From an uncultured Gemmatimonadota bacterium (lineage in GTDB: Bacteria > Gemmatimonadota > Gemmatimonadetes > Gemmatimonadales > GWC2-71-9), in assembly GCA_946480845.1 (NCBI GenBank), contig CAMLLJ010000002.1, forward strand, positions 1 through 33,066: DNA of 33,066 nucleotides, in the 5' to 3' direction. Within the stretch, counting starts at the first letter, position 1. Each line of letters starts with the position of its first letter. The notes below the pieces were generated by a model. It was not told the origin of the DNA. It ran no database searches and saw only the letters and a list, made by a program, of their open reading frames with translations. Of the stretch, positions 1-9,849 are shown one piece after another. The position numbers were made by a program, and so were the translations under genes.

Positions 1-52
1 AGCAGCGCTAAGCGATGCCCGGTGTCGCTTCGGGGAGCCTGGGGCACTTTTC
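1..52 (+). ncRNA. ffs: Signal recognition particle RNA, 3' end (partial)
   Basis: The first bases match the 3' half of bacterial SRP (4.5S/scRNA-type) RNA: AGCAGC followed by a CUAAGCG stretch, which is the 3' side of the conserved domain IV internal loops, then a GGUGUCG...GGGGAGCCUGGGGCAC strand that would pair with a 5' half outside the window. A T-rich stretch (CACTTTTCTTT, about 46-56) follows and would suit a terminator. SRP RNA binds Ffh and targets membrane and secreted proteins; ffs lies just upstream of dnaX in several bacteria, which supports the call. Only the 3' part is present, so the GGAA tetraloop and 5' strand cannot be checked. Confidence 0.75.
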
Positions 53-53
53 T

Positions 54-105
54 TTCCCGACCGTCCCGACCGTCCTGACCGTCCCGACCGTCCCGACCGT
101 CCCGA
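54..105 (+). repeat. 9-bp tandem repeat upstream of dnaX
   Basis: Five consecutive copies of the nonamer CCGTCCCGA run from 61 to 105; the second has one T change, and a partial copy TTCCCGA precedes them at 54-60. The array fills the space between the SRP RNA terminator region and the dnaX start, ending 12 bases before the ATG, so it replaces any recognisable Shine-Dalgarno sequence. Such short arrays can change copy number by slippage. An effect on dnaX expression is only a possibility. Confidence 0.85.
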
Positions 106-117
106 CCCCCCGTCCCC

Positions 118-1971
118 ATGTCCATCGCCCTCGCGCGCCGATACCGTCCCAAGCGCTTTGCCGATCTGCTGGTCCAGGATCACGTGGCCGCCGTGCTGCG
201 GGGCGCCGTGGCGCGCGGGCGAGTGGGGCACGGCTACCTGCTCACCGGCCCGCGAGGGGTGGGGAAGACGACGGCCGCGCGCATCCTCGCCATGGCGCTC
301 AACTGCCCCAACCGGGACGCCGAAGGTGACCCGTGCGGCGAGTGCGAGAGCTGCCTGCGAATCTGGAACGGGTCCGCCAACCTCGACGTCATCGAGATCG
401 ACGCCGCCAGCAACCGCGGCGTGGACGACGCGCGCGACCTGCGCGAGCGGGCGATGTACTCCGCCTCGCAGGAGGGGCACTACAAGGTCTACATCGTGGA
501 CGAAGCGCACATGCTCACCCGCGAGGCGTGGAACGCGCTGCTCAAGATCCTCGAGGAGCCGCCGCCGCGGGTGGTCTTCGTCTTCGCGACCACCGAGCCG
601 CAGAAGATCGCCGCGACCGCCGCCCCCGTCATGTCGCGGCTGCAGCGGTTCGACTTCCGGCGCATCGGGCCGGGCGCCATCCGGGAACGGCTCCGCGCCG
701 TGCTGGATGCCGAGGGGATCGCCGCGGACGACGACGCGCTCACGCTCATCGCCCGGCATGCCGACGGCGGCATGCGCGACGCGCTCTCGGTGCTGGACCA
801 GTGCCTGAGCTTCGGCGACGGCGCCGTCACCGCCGCGCGAGTCCGCGAAACGCTCGGCCTCGCCGACGACGAGTTGTTCGCGGACGTGCTCGACATCGTG
901 GCGAGCCGGCGGCCCGCCGGGGTCTTTCCCCTGGTGGATCGCCTGATGGAATCCGGCGCCGATCTCGGCGAGTTCCTGAACGGCACCGCCGAAATGCTGC
1001 GCGCGCTGCTCATGGTGCAGGTGGGTGCTCGCCCGGAAGGGCTGACCGAGGCCGCGCGCGCGCTGCTCGAGCGCTATCGCGAGCAGCTGGCCGCCGGCGA
1101 CGTGCTGCGGATGCTCCGCCTGCTCGCCGAAAATGAGCAGGCCATCCGCCGGAGCGTGAACCCGCGCCTGGTCGCCGAGACGCTGCTGCTCCGCTGGGCA
1201 ATGCTCGACCGCATCGTGGACCTCGAGCAGGTGATCCGGGGCGGGGCGCCCGGATCGGCCCCGCCGGGCTCAGGCGCGCCCGCCCAGCGCCTGCAAGGCG
1301 CGCCGGCGGCCCGGCAGCCTGCGCCGCCTCCAGAAGCTCCGGAAGCAGCAGCGGCCACGCTTGACGCCCTTCGGACGACGCTGGCCGGCCAGAGCGCCTC
1401 GCCGGCCGCTCAGGGCGCCAGAGGCTCGTCGCCGGCCGTTCCGCTGGCCCGGGGCGCGTCACCGGGCATTCCGACTGCCCAGAGCGGCTCGTCGGCTGCC
1501 CAGGGCCCCTTGCCGCCCGCTTCGGCCGCCCAGGGCGCCTCGCCGCCCGCGTTGGCACAGGCAGCGGGACTGCAGATCCCCTTTACCCTCGACGGGCTCC
1601 AGGGCGCCTGGGGGGCCGTGGTATCCGCGGTGCGCGAGCGCAGCCGCTTCCTCGGCGAGGCGCTGGCCGTGACACGGCCTGCTGCCGTGGAGCCGCCGCT
1701 GGTCCGGGTCGTCCTGGGCGAGCCCAATCCGCTCGCGCACGAGCGCCTGGAAAAGCAGGCCGCGACGGTTGAGGAGACCCTGGAGCGCCTGGTCGGCGCG
1801 CCGGTGCGGCTGCGCGTGGACGTGGCCGCGGACACCGGCACCGATGCGGGAGAGCCGGCCCGCAGGCTCTCGGAGTCCGGCATGCGCTCGGCCCGGCTCA
1901 AGGGGCTCCGCAGCCGGGATCCGGCCCTCGACGCCGCGGCGGATGAGTTAGATTTGGAGATCGTCGAATAG
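118..1971 (+). CDS. dnaX: DNA polymerase III subunits gamma/tau
   Basis: Clamp-loader ATPase of the DNA polymerase III holoenzyme, which loads the sliding clamp and couples it to the core polymerases. The 617-residue protein has the AAA+ module: Walker A GPRGVGKT at 44-51, a zinc-binding cysteine set (Cys63, 73, 76, 79), Walker B with DEAH at 128-131, sensor-1 ATTEPQK near 157-163 and the SRLQRF arginine-finger motif at 173-178. Domain III follows to about 370. Then comes a low-complexity Ala/Pro/Gly/Ser linker (about 375-485) and a folded tau-like C-terminus. The ATG at 118 begins the typical MSxALARRYRP N-terminus. No A-rich slippery site for making gamma by frameshifting was noticed. It is followed after 75 bp by the YbaB-type gene and recR, the classic dnaX-ybaB-recR order. 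Confidence 0.97.
   Translation: MSIALARRYRPKRFADLLVQDHVAAVLRGAVARGRVGHGYLLTGPRGVGKTTAARILAMALNCPNRDAEGDPCGECESCLRIWNGSANLDVIEIDAASNRGVDDARDLRERAMYSASQEGHYKVYIVDEAHMLTREAWNALLKILEEPPPRVVFVFATTEPQKIAATAAPVMSRLQRFDFRRIGPGAIRERLRAVLDAEGIAADDDALTLIARHADGGMRDALSVLDQCLSFGDGAVTAARVRETLGLADDELFADVLDIVASRRPAGVFPLVDRLMESGADLGEFLNGTAEMLRALLMVQVGARPEGLTEAARALLERYREQLAAGDVLRMLRLLAENEQAIRRSVNPRLVAETLLLRWAMLDRIVDLEQVIRGGAPGSAPPGSGAPAQRLQGAPAARQPAPPPEAPEAAAATLDALRTTLAGQSASPAAQGARGSSPAVPLARGASPGIPTAQSGSSAAQGPLPPASAAQGASPPALAQAAGLQIPFTLDGLQGAWGAVVSAVRERSRFLGEALAVTRPAAVEPPLVRVVLGEPNPLAHERLEKQAATVEETLERLVGAPVRLRVDVAADTGTDAGEPARRLSESGMRSARLKGLRSRDPALDAAADELDLEIVE
1384..1560 (+). repeat. Degenerate in-frame repeat in the dnaX linker
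   Basis: The part of dnaX coding for residues about 423-481 is built from imperfect units of roughly 10-12 codons containing variants of AQGASPPA (for example SAAQGPLPPA and SAAQGASPPA). It sits between the ATPase half and the C-terminal domain. It looks like a flexible, expanded linker, and its length may vary between strains. Confidence 0.5.
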
Positions 1972-2046
1972 TCGTGAAGCGGGTTGCGGCGCTTCACGGT
2001 GCCGTCTAAGCTGTGGGGCGCCTGCAGGGCGCCCGGGAACGGATTC

Positions 2047-2355
2047 ATGGCAGACTACCAGCAGCTTTTCCAGATCGGCCAGCAGATGCAGGGCCGGCTG
2101 CAGCAGCTCCAGACGGAGCTCGCGCAGCGCACCATCGAGGCCGCCGCCGGCGGCGGGATGGTGCACGTGGTGGCCGATGGGCAGGGCACGGTCCGCTCGG
2201 TGCGGATCGACCCCGCCGCCTTCGAAGGGCGCGATGCCGAGCTGCTCTCCGACCTCGTGCTCGCGGCGGTGGCGGAGGTGCAGCGCCGCGCCGCGGAGGT
2301 GATGCAGGCGGAGATGCGCAAGGTGCAGGGCCCGACCTTCCCCGTGCCGTTCTGA
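2047..2355 (+). CDS. YbaB/EbfC-family nucleoid-associated protein
   Basis: Small DNA-binding protein of about 102 residues, the usual length of the YbaB/EbfC family. Members form dimers that bind DNA and are generally encoded between dnaX and recR, as here. The N-terminus (MADYQQLFQIGQQMQGRLQQ) forms the long Gln-rich helix of the family. A central GGGMVHVVADGQGTVRSVRI stretch follows, corresponding to the conserved beta region, and then a C-terminal helix. The frame is open further upstream, but the ATG at 2047 is chosen because it gives the family N-terminus. The stop is 5 bp before recR. Confidence 0.92.
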   Translation: MADYQQLFQIGQQMQGRLQQLQTELAQRTIEAAAGGGMVHVVADGQGTVRSVRIDPAAFEGRDAELLSDLVLAAVAEVQRRAAEVMQAEMRKVQGPTFPVPF

Positions 2356-2359
2356 TTCG

Positions 2360-2950
2360 GTGAGCGCGATCGACGACCTGATCGCCGAGCTGTCGCGCCT
2401 GCCCGGCATCGGCCGCAAGACCGCGCAGCGCCTGACGTTCCATCTTCTCCAGCAGCCGCCCGAGCAGGTGACGTCGCTCGGGCGCGCGCTTGCCGCCGTG
2501 GCGGAGCGGGTGCGCCCCTGCGCCGAGTGCGGCAACCTGACCGAGGCCGAGCGCTGCGACATCTGCCGCGACCCGCGCCGCGATCCCGCCGTGCTCTGCG
2601 TGGTGGAAGATGCCGCGGCCGTGTCGGTGGTGGACCGCGCCACCGGATTCCGGGGGCGCTATCACGTGCTGGGCGGGCGGCTCTCGCCGCTCGACGGCAT
2701 CGGCCCGGAGGCGCTCCGGATCGCCGGGCTCCTCGACCGGGTGCGCGAGGGCGCGGTGCACGAGGTCATCCTCGCCACCAATCCGTCGATGGAAGGGGAA
2801 GTGACGGCCACCTACATCCAGCAGCTGCTGGCCGGGACGCCCGTGCGGGTCACCCGGCTGGCGCGGGGCCTGCCCATGGGCGGTGACCTCGAATACGTGG
2901 ACGGCGTGACGCTGGCGCATGCGCTGGTGGCGCGCCAGGAGGTGCACTGA
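2360..2950 (+). CDS. recR: Recombination mediator protein RecR
   Basis: Works with RecF/RecO to load RecA at single-strand gaps. The 196-residue length is normal for the family. Features in order: helix-hairpin-helix with LPGIGRKTAQR at 14-24, a four-cysteine zinc finger (Cys54, 57, 66, 69), and a Toprim domain containing VVEDAAAV and the ILATNPSMEGEVTA motif near 136-149. The start is GTG at 2360. The TGA stop overlaps the next gene's ATG by one base (TGATG), suggesting translational coupling. Confidence 0.97.
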   Translation: MSAIDDLIAELSRLPGIGRKTAQRLTFHLLQQPPEQVTSLGRALAAVAERVRPCAECGNLTEAERCDICRDPRRDPAVLCVVEDAAAVSVVDRATGFRGRYHVLGGRLSPLDGIGPEALRIAGLLDRVREGAVHEVILATNPSMEGEVTATYIQQLLAGTPVRVTRLARGLPMGGDLEYVDGVTLAHALVARQEVH

Positions 2951-3219
2951 TGCGCTCGCGCGGCTGGCTCTTCGCGGGAACGGTGGCGCTCGGCGCCCTC
3001 GCGGGGTGGTACCTCGCGCAGCAGCGCTTCGAGCGGCACCGGCGTGACCTGTTCAGCCGGCATCCGCTCGAGCGCATGGCCGCGCTCGGGTTCCTGGCCG
3101 GCCAGCGCGACGTGGAATCGGTGCGGCTGCTCCGCGACTACGTCGCCTGGGAGCCGCAGCCGATGCTGCGCCGCCGCGGGGAAGCCCTCCTGCGGCGCCT
3201 GCAGGCGTCCTTCGCATAG
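2950..3219 (+). CDS. Small single-pass membrane protein of unknown function
   Basis: An 89-residue protein not recognised as a named family. The N-terminus is MRSRGW followed by a hydrophobic, Gly/Ala-rich segment (about 6-23), most simply one transmembrane helix with a short cytoplasmic N-tail, although an uncleaved signal is possible. The rest is highly charged and Arg-rich. Residues 37-88 look like two amphipathic helices ([15 protein letters not shown] and [11 protein letters not shown]), resembling one HEAT-type repeat. The start overlaps the recR stop by one base, and the MglB-like gene begins 9 bp after its stop, so it is embedded in the operon. Confidence 0.75.
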   Translation: MRSRGWLFAGTVALGALAGWYLAQQRFERHRRDLFSRHPLERMAALGFLAGQRDVESVRLLRDYVAWEPQPMLRRRGEALLRRLQASFA

Positions 3220-3228
3220 GCGGTGGGA

Positions 3229-3726
3229 ATGTCGGGTGCGTCCAGCTGGTCGTTCCGCGAGGAGGACTCCCGCCGCATCGACGGGATCCTCTCCGAGTTC
3301 CTCCGCGAGTCGAGCGCGCGCACCGCGCTGATCGTCGACCGCACCGGGCAGCTGGTGGCCACGGTCGGCGGGGCCGTCACCTTCGATCCCACCGCGTTCG
3401 CGTCGCTCACGGCAGCCGACTTCAGCGCCAACGACCAGCTCGCCCGCATGCTCGGCGAGCCCGAGTTCGGGGCGCTCTTCCACCAGGGCGAGCGCGAGTC
3501 GATGTACCTCGCCGACATCGCGCGGCGGGTCATCCTCGTGGTCCTGTTCGACAACGCGACGACGCTCGGGCTGGTCAAGCTGCGGGTCCGCACCGCCGTG
3601 CACGAGCTGAACCAGGTGTTCACGGACATGTTTTCCCGCGCCGACAGCGACGCGGGCGCACCCCAGGTCGAGAGCGGGTTCCTGGGCGAGGCGGAAGACG
3701 AGATCGACAAACTCTTCGGGGCCTGA
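3229..3726 (+). CDS. Roadblock/LC7-domain protein (MglB-like)
   Basis: About 165 residues with a single Roadblock/LC7 fold: a helix ([17 protein letters not shown]), a strand with [15 protein letters not shown], a central helix ([10 protein letters not shown]) and the closing strands [11 protein letters not shown] and TLGLVKLRV. Family members such as MglB are GTPase-activating or scaffold partners of MglA-type small GTPases, and the gene directly precedes an MglA-like GTPase (14 bp gap). The acidic C-tail ends in [10 protein letters not shown], which may be a short docking motif. GTG at 3223 is an alternative start two codons upstream; ATG 3229 is preferred. Confidence 0.9.
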   Translation: MSGASSWSFREEDSRRIDGILSEFLRESSARTALIVDRTGQLVATVGGAVTFDPTAFASLTAADFSANDQLARMLGEPEFGALFHQGERESMYLADIARRVILVVLFDNATTLGLVKLRVRTAVHELNQVFTDMFSRADSDAGAPQVESGFLGEAEDEIDKLFGA

Positions 3727-3740
3727 GGGGAACCGTCCAC

Positions 3741-4415
3741 ATGTCGATGATCAACTACGCCTCCCGCGAGATCAACTGCAAGCTGGTCTACTACGGGCCC
3801 GGGCTCGGCGGCAAGACGACCAACCTCGAGTTCGTCTACAACAAGGTGGCCCCCGGGGCACGCGGGAAGATGATCTCCCTCGCCACCGAGACCGAGCGCA
3901 CCCTCTTCTTCGACTTCCTGCCGGTGGACCTGGGCACCATCCGCGGCTTCAAGGTCAAGTTCCACCTGTACACGGTGCCGGGCCAGGTCTACTACAACGC
4001 CTCCCGCAAGCTCATCCTCAAGGGCGTGGACGGCGTGGTCTTCGTCGCCGACAGCCAGCTCGAGCGCATGGAGGCCAACGTGGAGGCAATGCAGAACCTC
4101 TACGACAACATGACCCAGCACGGCTACGACCTGACCAAGCTGCCGTTCGCCATCCAGTACAACAAGCGGGACCTCCCCAACGCGGCGCCCCTCGAGGAGC
4201 TGCAGGCGGCGCTCAATCCCGGCTGGCCGGTCGAGGAGCCCGCGCGGCAGCGGCTGCTCCCGGATCCCGACCATCCCGGCGAGTACCTGGTGTGGCAGCA
4301 GGACGGCCAGTGGATCGAGCGGGCTCCGCACTTCGAGGCCGTCGCCGCCACCGGCGAGGGCGTCTTCGACACGCTCAAGGCGATCAGCAAGGCCGTCGTC
4401 AAGACCCTGGGCTAG
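3741..4415 (+). CDS. MglA-like Ras-superfamily GTPase
   Basis: Small GTPase very close to Myxococcus MglA, the switch that sets cell polarity and gliding or pilus activity there. In its 224 residues are [19 protein letters not shown], the P-loop GPGLGGKT (19-26), switch-region [13 protein letters not shown] (49-61), G3 as TVPGQ (78-82, Gly where Ras has Asp-x-x-Gly), [21 protein letters not shown]4 NKRD (141-144) and G5 VAATG (201-205). Between G4 and G5 there is an insertion of roughly 30 residues (about 160-196; [20 protein letters not shown]) that the compact 195-residue MglA lacks. Motility cannot be concluded from this pair alone, because similar pairs have other polarity or signalling roles. 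Confidence 0.93.
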   Translation: MSMINYASREINCKLVYYGPGLGGKTTNLEFVYNKVAPGARGKMISLATETERTLFFDFLPVDLGTIRGFKVKFHLYTVPGQVYYNASRKLILKGVDGVVFVADSQLERMEANVEAMQNLYDNMTQHGYDLTKLPFAIQYNKRDLPNAAPLEELQAALNPGWPVEEPARQRLLPDPDHPGEYLVWQQDGQWIERAPHFEAVAATGEGVFDTLKAISKAVVKTLG

Positions 4416-4423
4416 GCGGTCCC

Positions 4424-5062
4424 ATGTGGACGCTCCCGAACATCATCACCATCGTCCGGATCTGCTTCACGCCGGTCATCGCCCTGCTGCCGTTCATCGA
4501 CGGCTACTGGCCCAAGCTGATCTGCTTCGTGGTGTTCGTCATCGCCGCGGTGAGCGACGTGTTCGACGGCTACCTCGCCCGGAGCCGCAACATGGTGAGC
4601 GACCTGGGCAAGCTGCTCGACCCGATCGCCGACAAGCTGCTCCTCTTCGCCACGCTCGTCCCCATCTACTGGATCTCCCGCCAGCGCCACGACCTCTACG
4701 ACATCCCGGTCTGGGGCAGCATCCCGCTCTGGGTGTGCATCCTGCTCATCGGGCGCGAGCTGGCGATGACGGCCTTCCGCTGGTGGGCCCAGCGGCGTGG
4801 CGTGGTGATTCCCGCGCACGGGGCGGGGAAGCTCAAGACCGTCATCCAGAACATCTTCATCGGCGCGATCATGCTCTGGTTCGCCTTCCGCGACGCCCGC
4901 AAGCCGATGGGCTGGGAGCGCAGCCGCTTCGCCGACTTCTGGAACACCTTCCATGGCAGCTTCGTGGCGGTGGCCCTCGCCGTCGCCACGCTGCTCACGA
5001 TCTACTCCTTCGCCGTCTACATCTACCGCTACCGGCACCTCTTCTCCGAGCGGGCGCGCTGA
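4424..5062 (+). CDS. pgsA: CDP-diacylglycerol--glycerol-3-phosphate 3-phosphatidyltransferase
   Basis: Integral membrane enzyme that makes phosphatidylglycerophosphate, the committed step to phosphatidylglycerol and cardiolipin. The 212-residue protein carries a complete CDP-alcohol phosphatidyltransferase signature, D-x2-DG-x2-AR-x8-G-x3-D-x3-D, from Asp45 to Asp70 (DVFDGYLAR ... GKLLDPIAD). Hydrophobic segments lie at about 5-25, 30-45, 72-85, 100-112, 138-152 and 178-200. The N-terminal LPNIITIVRI is typical of PgsA. The ATG at 4424 is 8 bp after the MglA-like stop. Another CDP-alcohol transferase specificity cannot be excluded, but PgsA is the best fit. Confidence 0.92.
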   Translation: MWTLPNIITIVRICFTPVIALLPFIDGYWPKLICFVVFVIAAVSDVFDGYLARSRNMVSDLGKLLDPIADKLLLFATLVPIYWISRQRHDLYDIPVWGSIPLWVCILLIGRELAMTAFRWWAQRRGVVIPAHGAGKLKTVIQNIFIGAIMLWFAFRDARKPMGWERSRFADFWNTFHGSFVAVALAVATLLTIYSFAVYIYRYRHLFSERAR

Positions 5063-5066
5063 CCGC

Positions 5067-6308
5067 TTGAACATCGAGCTCGTCACCATCGGCACCGAGA
5101 TCCTCCTCGGCTTCACCGTGGACACCAACGGCGCCGAGATCGCGCGGCAGCTCGGGGCCGTGGGCATCCGGGTGGTGCACCGCGCCTCCGTGGCCGATGA
5201 GCGCGACGCCATCCGGAATGGGGTGGCGGACGCGCTGGCGCGCACCGGCGCCGTCATCGTCACCGGCGGGCTGGGGCCCACGCGGGACGACATCACCAAG
5301 GCCACCGTCGCCGACCTGTACGGCGTGCCGCTCGACTTCGATGAGGGCCTCTGGCAGGCGCTGGTCGAGCGGTACGCACGCGCCGGGCGCGTGCCGGTGG
5401 AGAGCAATCGCACCCAGGCGGAGGTGCCCCGCGGCGCCACCGTCCTGCCCAACCGCTGGGGGAGCGCGTCGGGCCTCTGGCTCGAGGACGCCGGCCGGGG
5501 GCTTACCATCCTGCTCCCCGGCGTGCCGTTCGAGATGCGCAACCTCATGGAGCACGAGGTGGTGCCCCGCCTGGCGCCCCGCGCCTCGGGGCTGGTGGTC
5601 CGCTCGCGCCTGCTGCGCACCACGGGCGTCGCTGAGGCGGCGCTGGCCGAGCAGCTCGGCGAGATCGAGCGCGACATCGCGCCGCTCTCCCTCGCCTACC
5701 TGCCTGACGTGGCCGGGGTGGACCTCCGCATCACCGCGTGGCAGCTCCCCGCGGGGCAGGCGGATGCGCTCCTCGCGCGGGGCGCCGAACGCATCCGGAG
5801 CCACGCCGGCGACGCGGTCTACGGCGAGGGCACCGACGACCTGGCCGCCGTCGTGCTCGAGGCGGCACGGCGGCGCGGGCTTCGGATCGTCGTGGCCGAG
5901 TCGTGCACCGGCGGGCTCGTGGGCGGCCGGCTCACCGATACGCCGGGCAGCTCCGACGTGGTCGAGTCCGGCGTGGTCTGCTATTCCTACGGGTCCAAGA
6001 CGCGCCTCCTCGGCGTGCCCGCGGACCTGGTGGAGGGGCACGGTGCGGTGAGCGAGACGGTCGCGCGGAGGATGGCGGAAGGGGCGCTGGAACGCCTGGG
6101 TGGCGACCTGTCCATCGCCGTCACGGGGATCGCCGGGCCCGGCGGCGGCACCCCGGAAAAGCCGGTGGGCACCGTGTGGTTCGCGACCGCGATAGCGGGC
6201 GACATCCGCGCCACCCGGATCGTGTTCTTCGGGACCCGCGCCGAGGTCCGCGCCCGGGCGGCGCAGACGGCGCTGCGGCTGCTGCTCGGGCGCCTGCGCG
6301 AGCGCTAG
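5067..6308 (+). CDS. cinA: CinA-family protein (competence/damage-inducible, NMN amidohydrolase domain)
   Basis: Two-domain CinA of about 413 residues. The N-terminal MoCF-like domain (ELVTIGTEILLG, then VTGGLGPTRDDITK) acts as a pyrophosphatase in studied homologues. The C-terminal PncC domain has AESCTGG and GIAGPGGGTPEKPVG, the NMN deamidase motifs that recycle pyridine nucleotides. No ATG lies near the family start. TTG at 5067 gives MNIELVTIGTEILLG and follows the pgsA stop by 4 bp, so TTG is chosen. The TAG stop overlaps the reverse-strand stop of the convergent barrel gene in a CTAG tetramer. Confidence 0.95.
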   Translation: MNIELVTIGTEILLGFTVDTNGAEIARQLGAVGIRVVHRASVADERDAIRNGVADALARTGAVIVTGGLGPTRDDITKATVADLYGVPLDFDEGLWQALVERYARAGRVPVESNRTQAEVPRGATVLPNRWGSASGLWLEDAGRGLTILLPGVPFEMRNLMEHEVVPRLAPRASGLVVRSRLLRTTGVAEAALAEQLGEIERDIAPLSLAYLPDVAGVDLRITAWQLPAGQADALLARGAERIRSHAGDAVYGEGTDDLAAVVLEAARRRGLRIVVAESCTGGLVGGRLTDTPGSSDVVESGVVCYSYGSKTRLLGVPADLVEGHGAVSETVARRMAEGALERLGGDLSIAVTGIAGPGGGTPEKPVGTVWFATAIAGDIRATRIVFFGTRAEVRARAAQTALRLLLGRLRER

Positions 6309-7036
6309 AAGGTCGCCTGCAGCCCCAGTGCTCAGGACCCGGTCGGTCTTCTCGAACCCGGGCTCCGGCAGGTTGTCGTACCGGATCGTGTAGCCCACCT
6401 TCACCGCGAACCGGGCCGACAGCGGGGCCACCAGCGACGTTTCCGAGTTGATGCGGCGGTCCGCCCCGTCCTCCAGGCTGGGCAGGAACTCCAGCAGCTG
6501 CTGGAGCCAGGCATGCTCGGTGAAGAGGTGCCGGTAGGACGCGGCCGCCCGCGCGGCCACGAAGCCGTCGTCCACACCGTCGAGGTTCCGCTGCTGCGTG
6601 AACGAGGCACCCAGCTCGGTGCCGAGCTGGTCCTTCGGGAGGTCCACCACCTTGTAGGCGAGGCCGGTGATCTCCTCGAACCTCCGGGCAATCCCCGCGA
6701 ACCGGTTCCGCTCGTAGCTCGCGCCGCCGAACGCGCTGAGGCGCCCGGTGATTGCCCGGTCGGCGCGGGCGCCCAGCTTGAGCGCGTTGGCCGACGTCTC
6801 CCCGTCGGTTCTCCCGTACACCAGCGACGCGAACTCGGCGAGCTTCCAGCCGCTTGCGGGCGGCGTGTATTCCAGCCGCTGGTCTCCGCTCAGCGTGGTG
6901 ACGTCGGTGTTGCCCGCGGCGTCCACGAAGGCCAAGTTGGCGGTCGCGACAACCGCCTTCACCGGCGTGTCCTGCGCCGCGAGCGGGAGGGCGGCCGGGA
7001 CGGCCATGCCCAGCAGGGCGAGCGCGGCGCCCCGCA

Positions 7037-7037
<1 letters not shown>
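6305..7037 (-). pseudogene. DUF481-family outer-membrane beta-barrel protein, 3' end frameshifted
   Basis: The start MRGAALALLGMAVPAALPLA with AAQ before DTP is a clear signal peptide. The following repeated amphipathic strands (ANLAFVDAAGNTDVTTLSG, AFGGASYERNRFAG, KVGYTIRYDNLPEPGFEKTD) match DUF481 (YdiY-like) barrels, which normally have about 240 residues. The frame as given does not stop at the expected place. It continues antisense through cinA to 4995, giving an implausible 680 residues. Removing one base of the C4 run at 6323-6326 (G4 in the gene) restores the ending STGLQATF followed by TAG at 6305-6307, the classic C-terminal Phe of an outer-membrane barrel. The span is 733 bases, one more than a multiple of three. 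So there is either a sequencing error or a recent frameshift, and the rest looks intact. Its ATG overlaps the aceA stop by one base. Confidence 0.85.
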
Positions 7038-8253
<1,216 letters not shown>

Positions 8254-8257
<4 letters not shown>

Positions 8258-9849
8258 GAGTCGTCTCCCTCGAGGAGGTCGTAGGCGCCCAGCGTCAGGA
8301 ACTCCGCCAGCTCGCGCGCCGCGGCGAGCTTCGTGAACAGCGCCGTTGCCTCGCGGAAGCGGCCCGCGGCCACCCGCTCGGCGCCGATCTCGGCGGCGAT
8401 GGTGCGCTGCTCTTCTTCGACGATCGCATCGAGCAGGGAGGGGGTCACCGTCCGGCCGTCCTCCAGCGCGGCCCCGTGCCGGATCCACTGCCACACCTGC
8501 GTGCGCGAGATCTCGGCGGTGGCCGCGTCCTCCATCAGGTTGTACAGGGGGACGGCGCCCAGCCCGCGCAGCCACGCCTCGATGTACTGGATGCCCACCC
8601 GCACGTTGAGCCGGAGGCCGGCCTCGGTCCGGGTGCCCTCCGGCACCTGCAGCAGGTCGGCGGCGCGCGGCTCCACATCCTCGCGAAGCCGGGCGATCTG
8701 GTGGTCGCCCTGCATGTGCGCTTCGAACGCCTCCCGCGCCACGGGCACAAGGGCCGGATGCGCCACCCAGGTGCCGTCGTGCCCGTCGGTCACCTCGCGC
8801 AGCTTGTCGGCGCGCACCTTCTCGAAGGCCGCCGCGTTGGCCGCGTCGTCGCCGCGGACCGGGATCTGCGCGGCCATCCCGCCCATCGCGTGCGCGCCGC
8901 GGCGGTGGCAGGTGCGGATGGCGAGCTGCGAATAGGCGCGCATGCAGGGCTGCAGCATCGTCACCTGCGAGCGGTCGGGGAGAACTGCCGCCGGGTCGTC
9001 GCGCAGGGTCTTGATGAAGCTGAAGATGTAGTCCCAGCGGCCGCAGTTGAGGCCCGACGAGTGCTCGCGCAGCTCGTACAGGATCTCGTCCATCTCGAAG
9101 GCGGCGGGGAGCGTCTCGATCAGGACCGTTGCCCGGATCGTACCCTCGGGAATACCCAGCGCCTGCTGCGCGTGCACGAAGACGTCGTTCCAGATGCGCG
9201 CTTCGAGGTGGCTCTCCAGTTTCGGGAGGTAGAAGTACGGGCCGGCGCCCGCGGCGATCAGCTCCCGGGCGTTGTGGAAGAAGTAGAGCCCGAAGTCCAC
9301 CAGGGGGCCGGGCACCGGACGCCCCTGGACCAGCAGGTGCCGCTCCGGCAGGTGCAGCCCGCGGGGGCGCACCACCAGCGTCGCGCGCCGGTCGCCCAGC
9401 CGGTAATCCTTGCCGGTCGCCGGATCGGTGTAGGTGATCCCGCCGCGCACGGCATCGCGCAGGTTCACGTGGCCCTGCACCAGATTCCGCCAGGTCGGGG
9501 AGGTCGCGTCCTCGAAGTCCGCCATGAACACGTCGGCGCCCGAGTTGAGGGCGTTGATGACCATCTTCCGGTCCACGGGCCCGGTGATCTCCACCACGCG
9601 GCGGCGGAGGCCCGGCGCAGGCTCGACCACTCGCCAGTCGCCATCGCGGATGTTGCGCGTCTCCGCGAGAAAATCGGGGCGCTCGCCCCGCGCGAAGGCC
9701 TGCCGCCGCGCGGCCCGGCGCGCGAGCGCCTCCTCGATTCGCCCGCCGAAGGTGCCGGCGAGCGACGCGACGAACGCGAGTGCCTCGGGGGTCAGGATGT
9801 CCTGCGCGCCGGCGACGGGAGGGCCGGCTGCGATCGCGGTCGCTTGCAT
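8254..9849 (-). CDS. aceB: Malate synthase A
   Basis: Condenses glyoxylate with acetyl-CoA to malate, the second shunt enzyme. The 531 residues match the A-type family length. Key stretches are [13 protein letters not shown] (107-119), [10 protein letters not shown] with the active-site Arg162, the glutamate region [13 protein letters not shown] near 241-253, and the family signature [14 protein letters not shown] at 261-274. The ATG at 9849 is preferred over an open extension of 21 codons because GGAG lies just upstream and it gives the family length. It is the first gene of the aceB-aceA-barrel operon, divergent from grpE. Confidence 0.97.
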
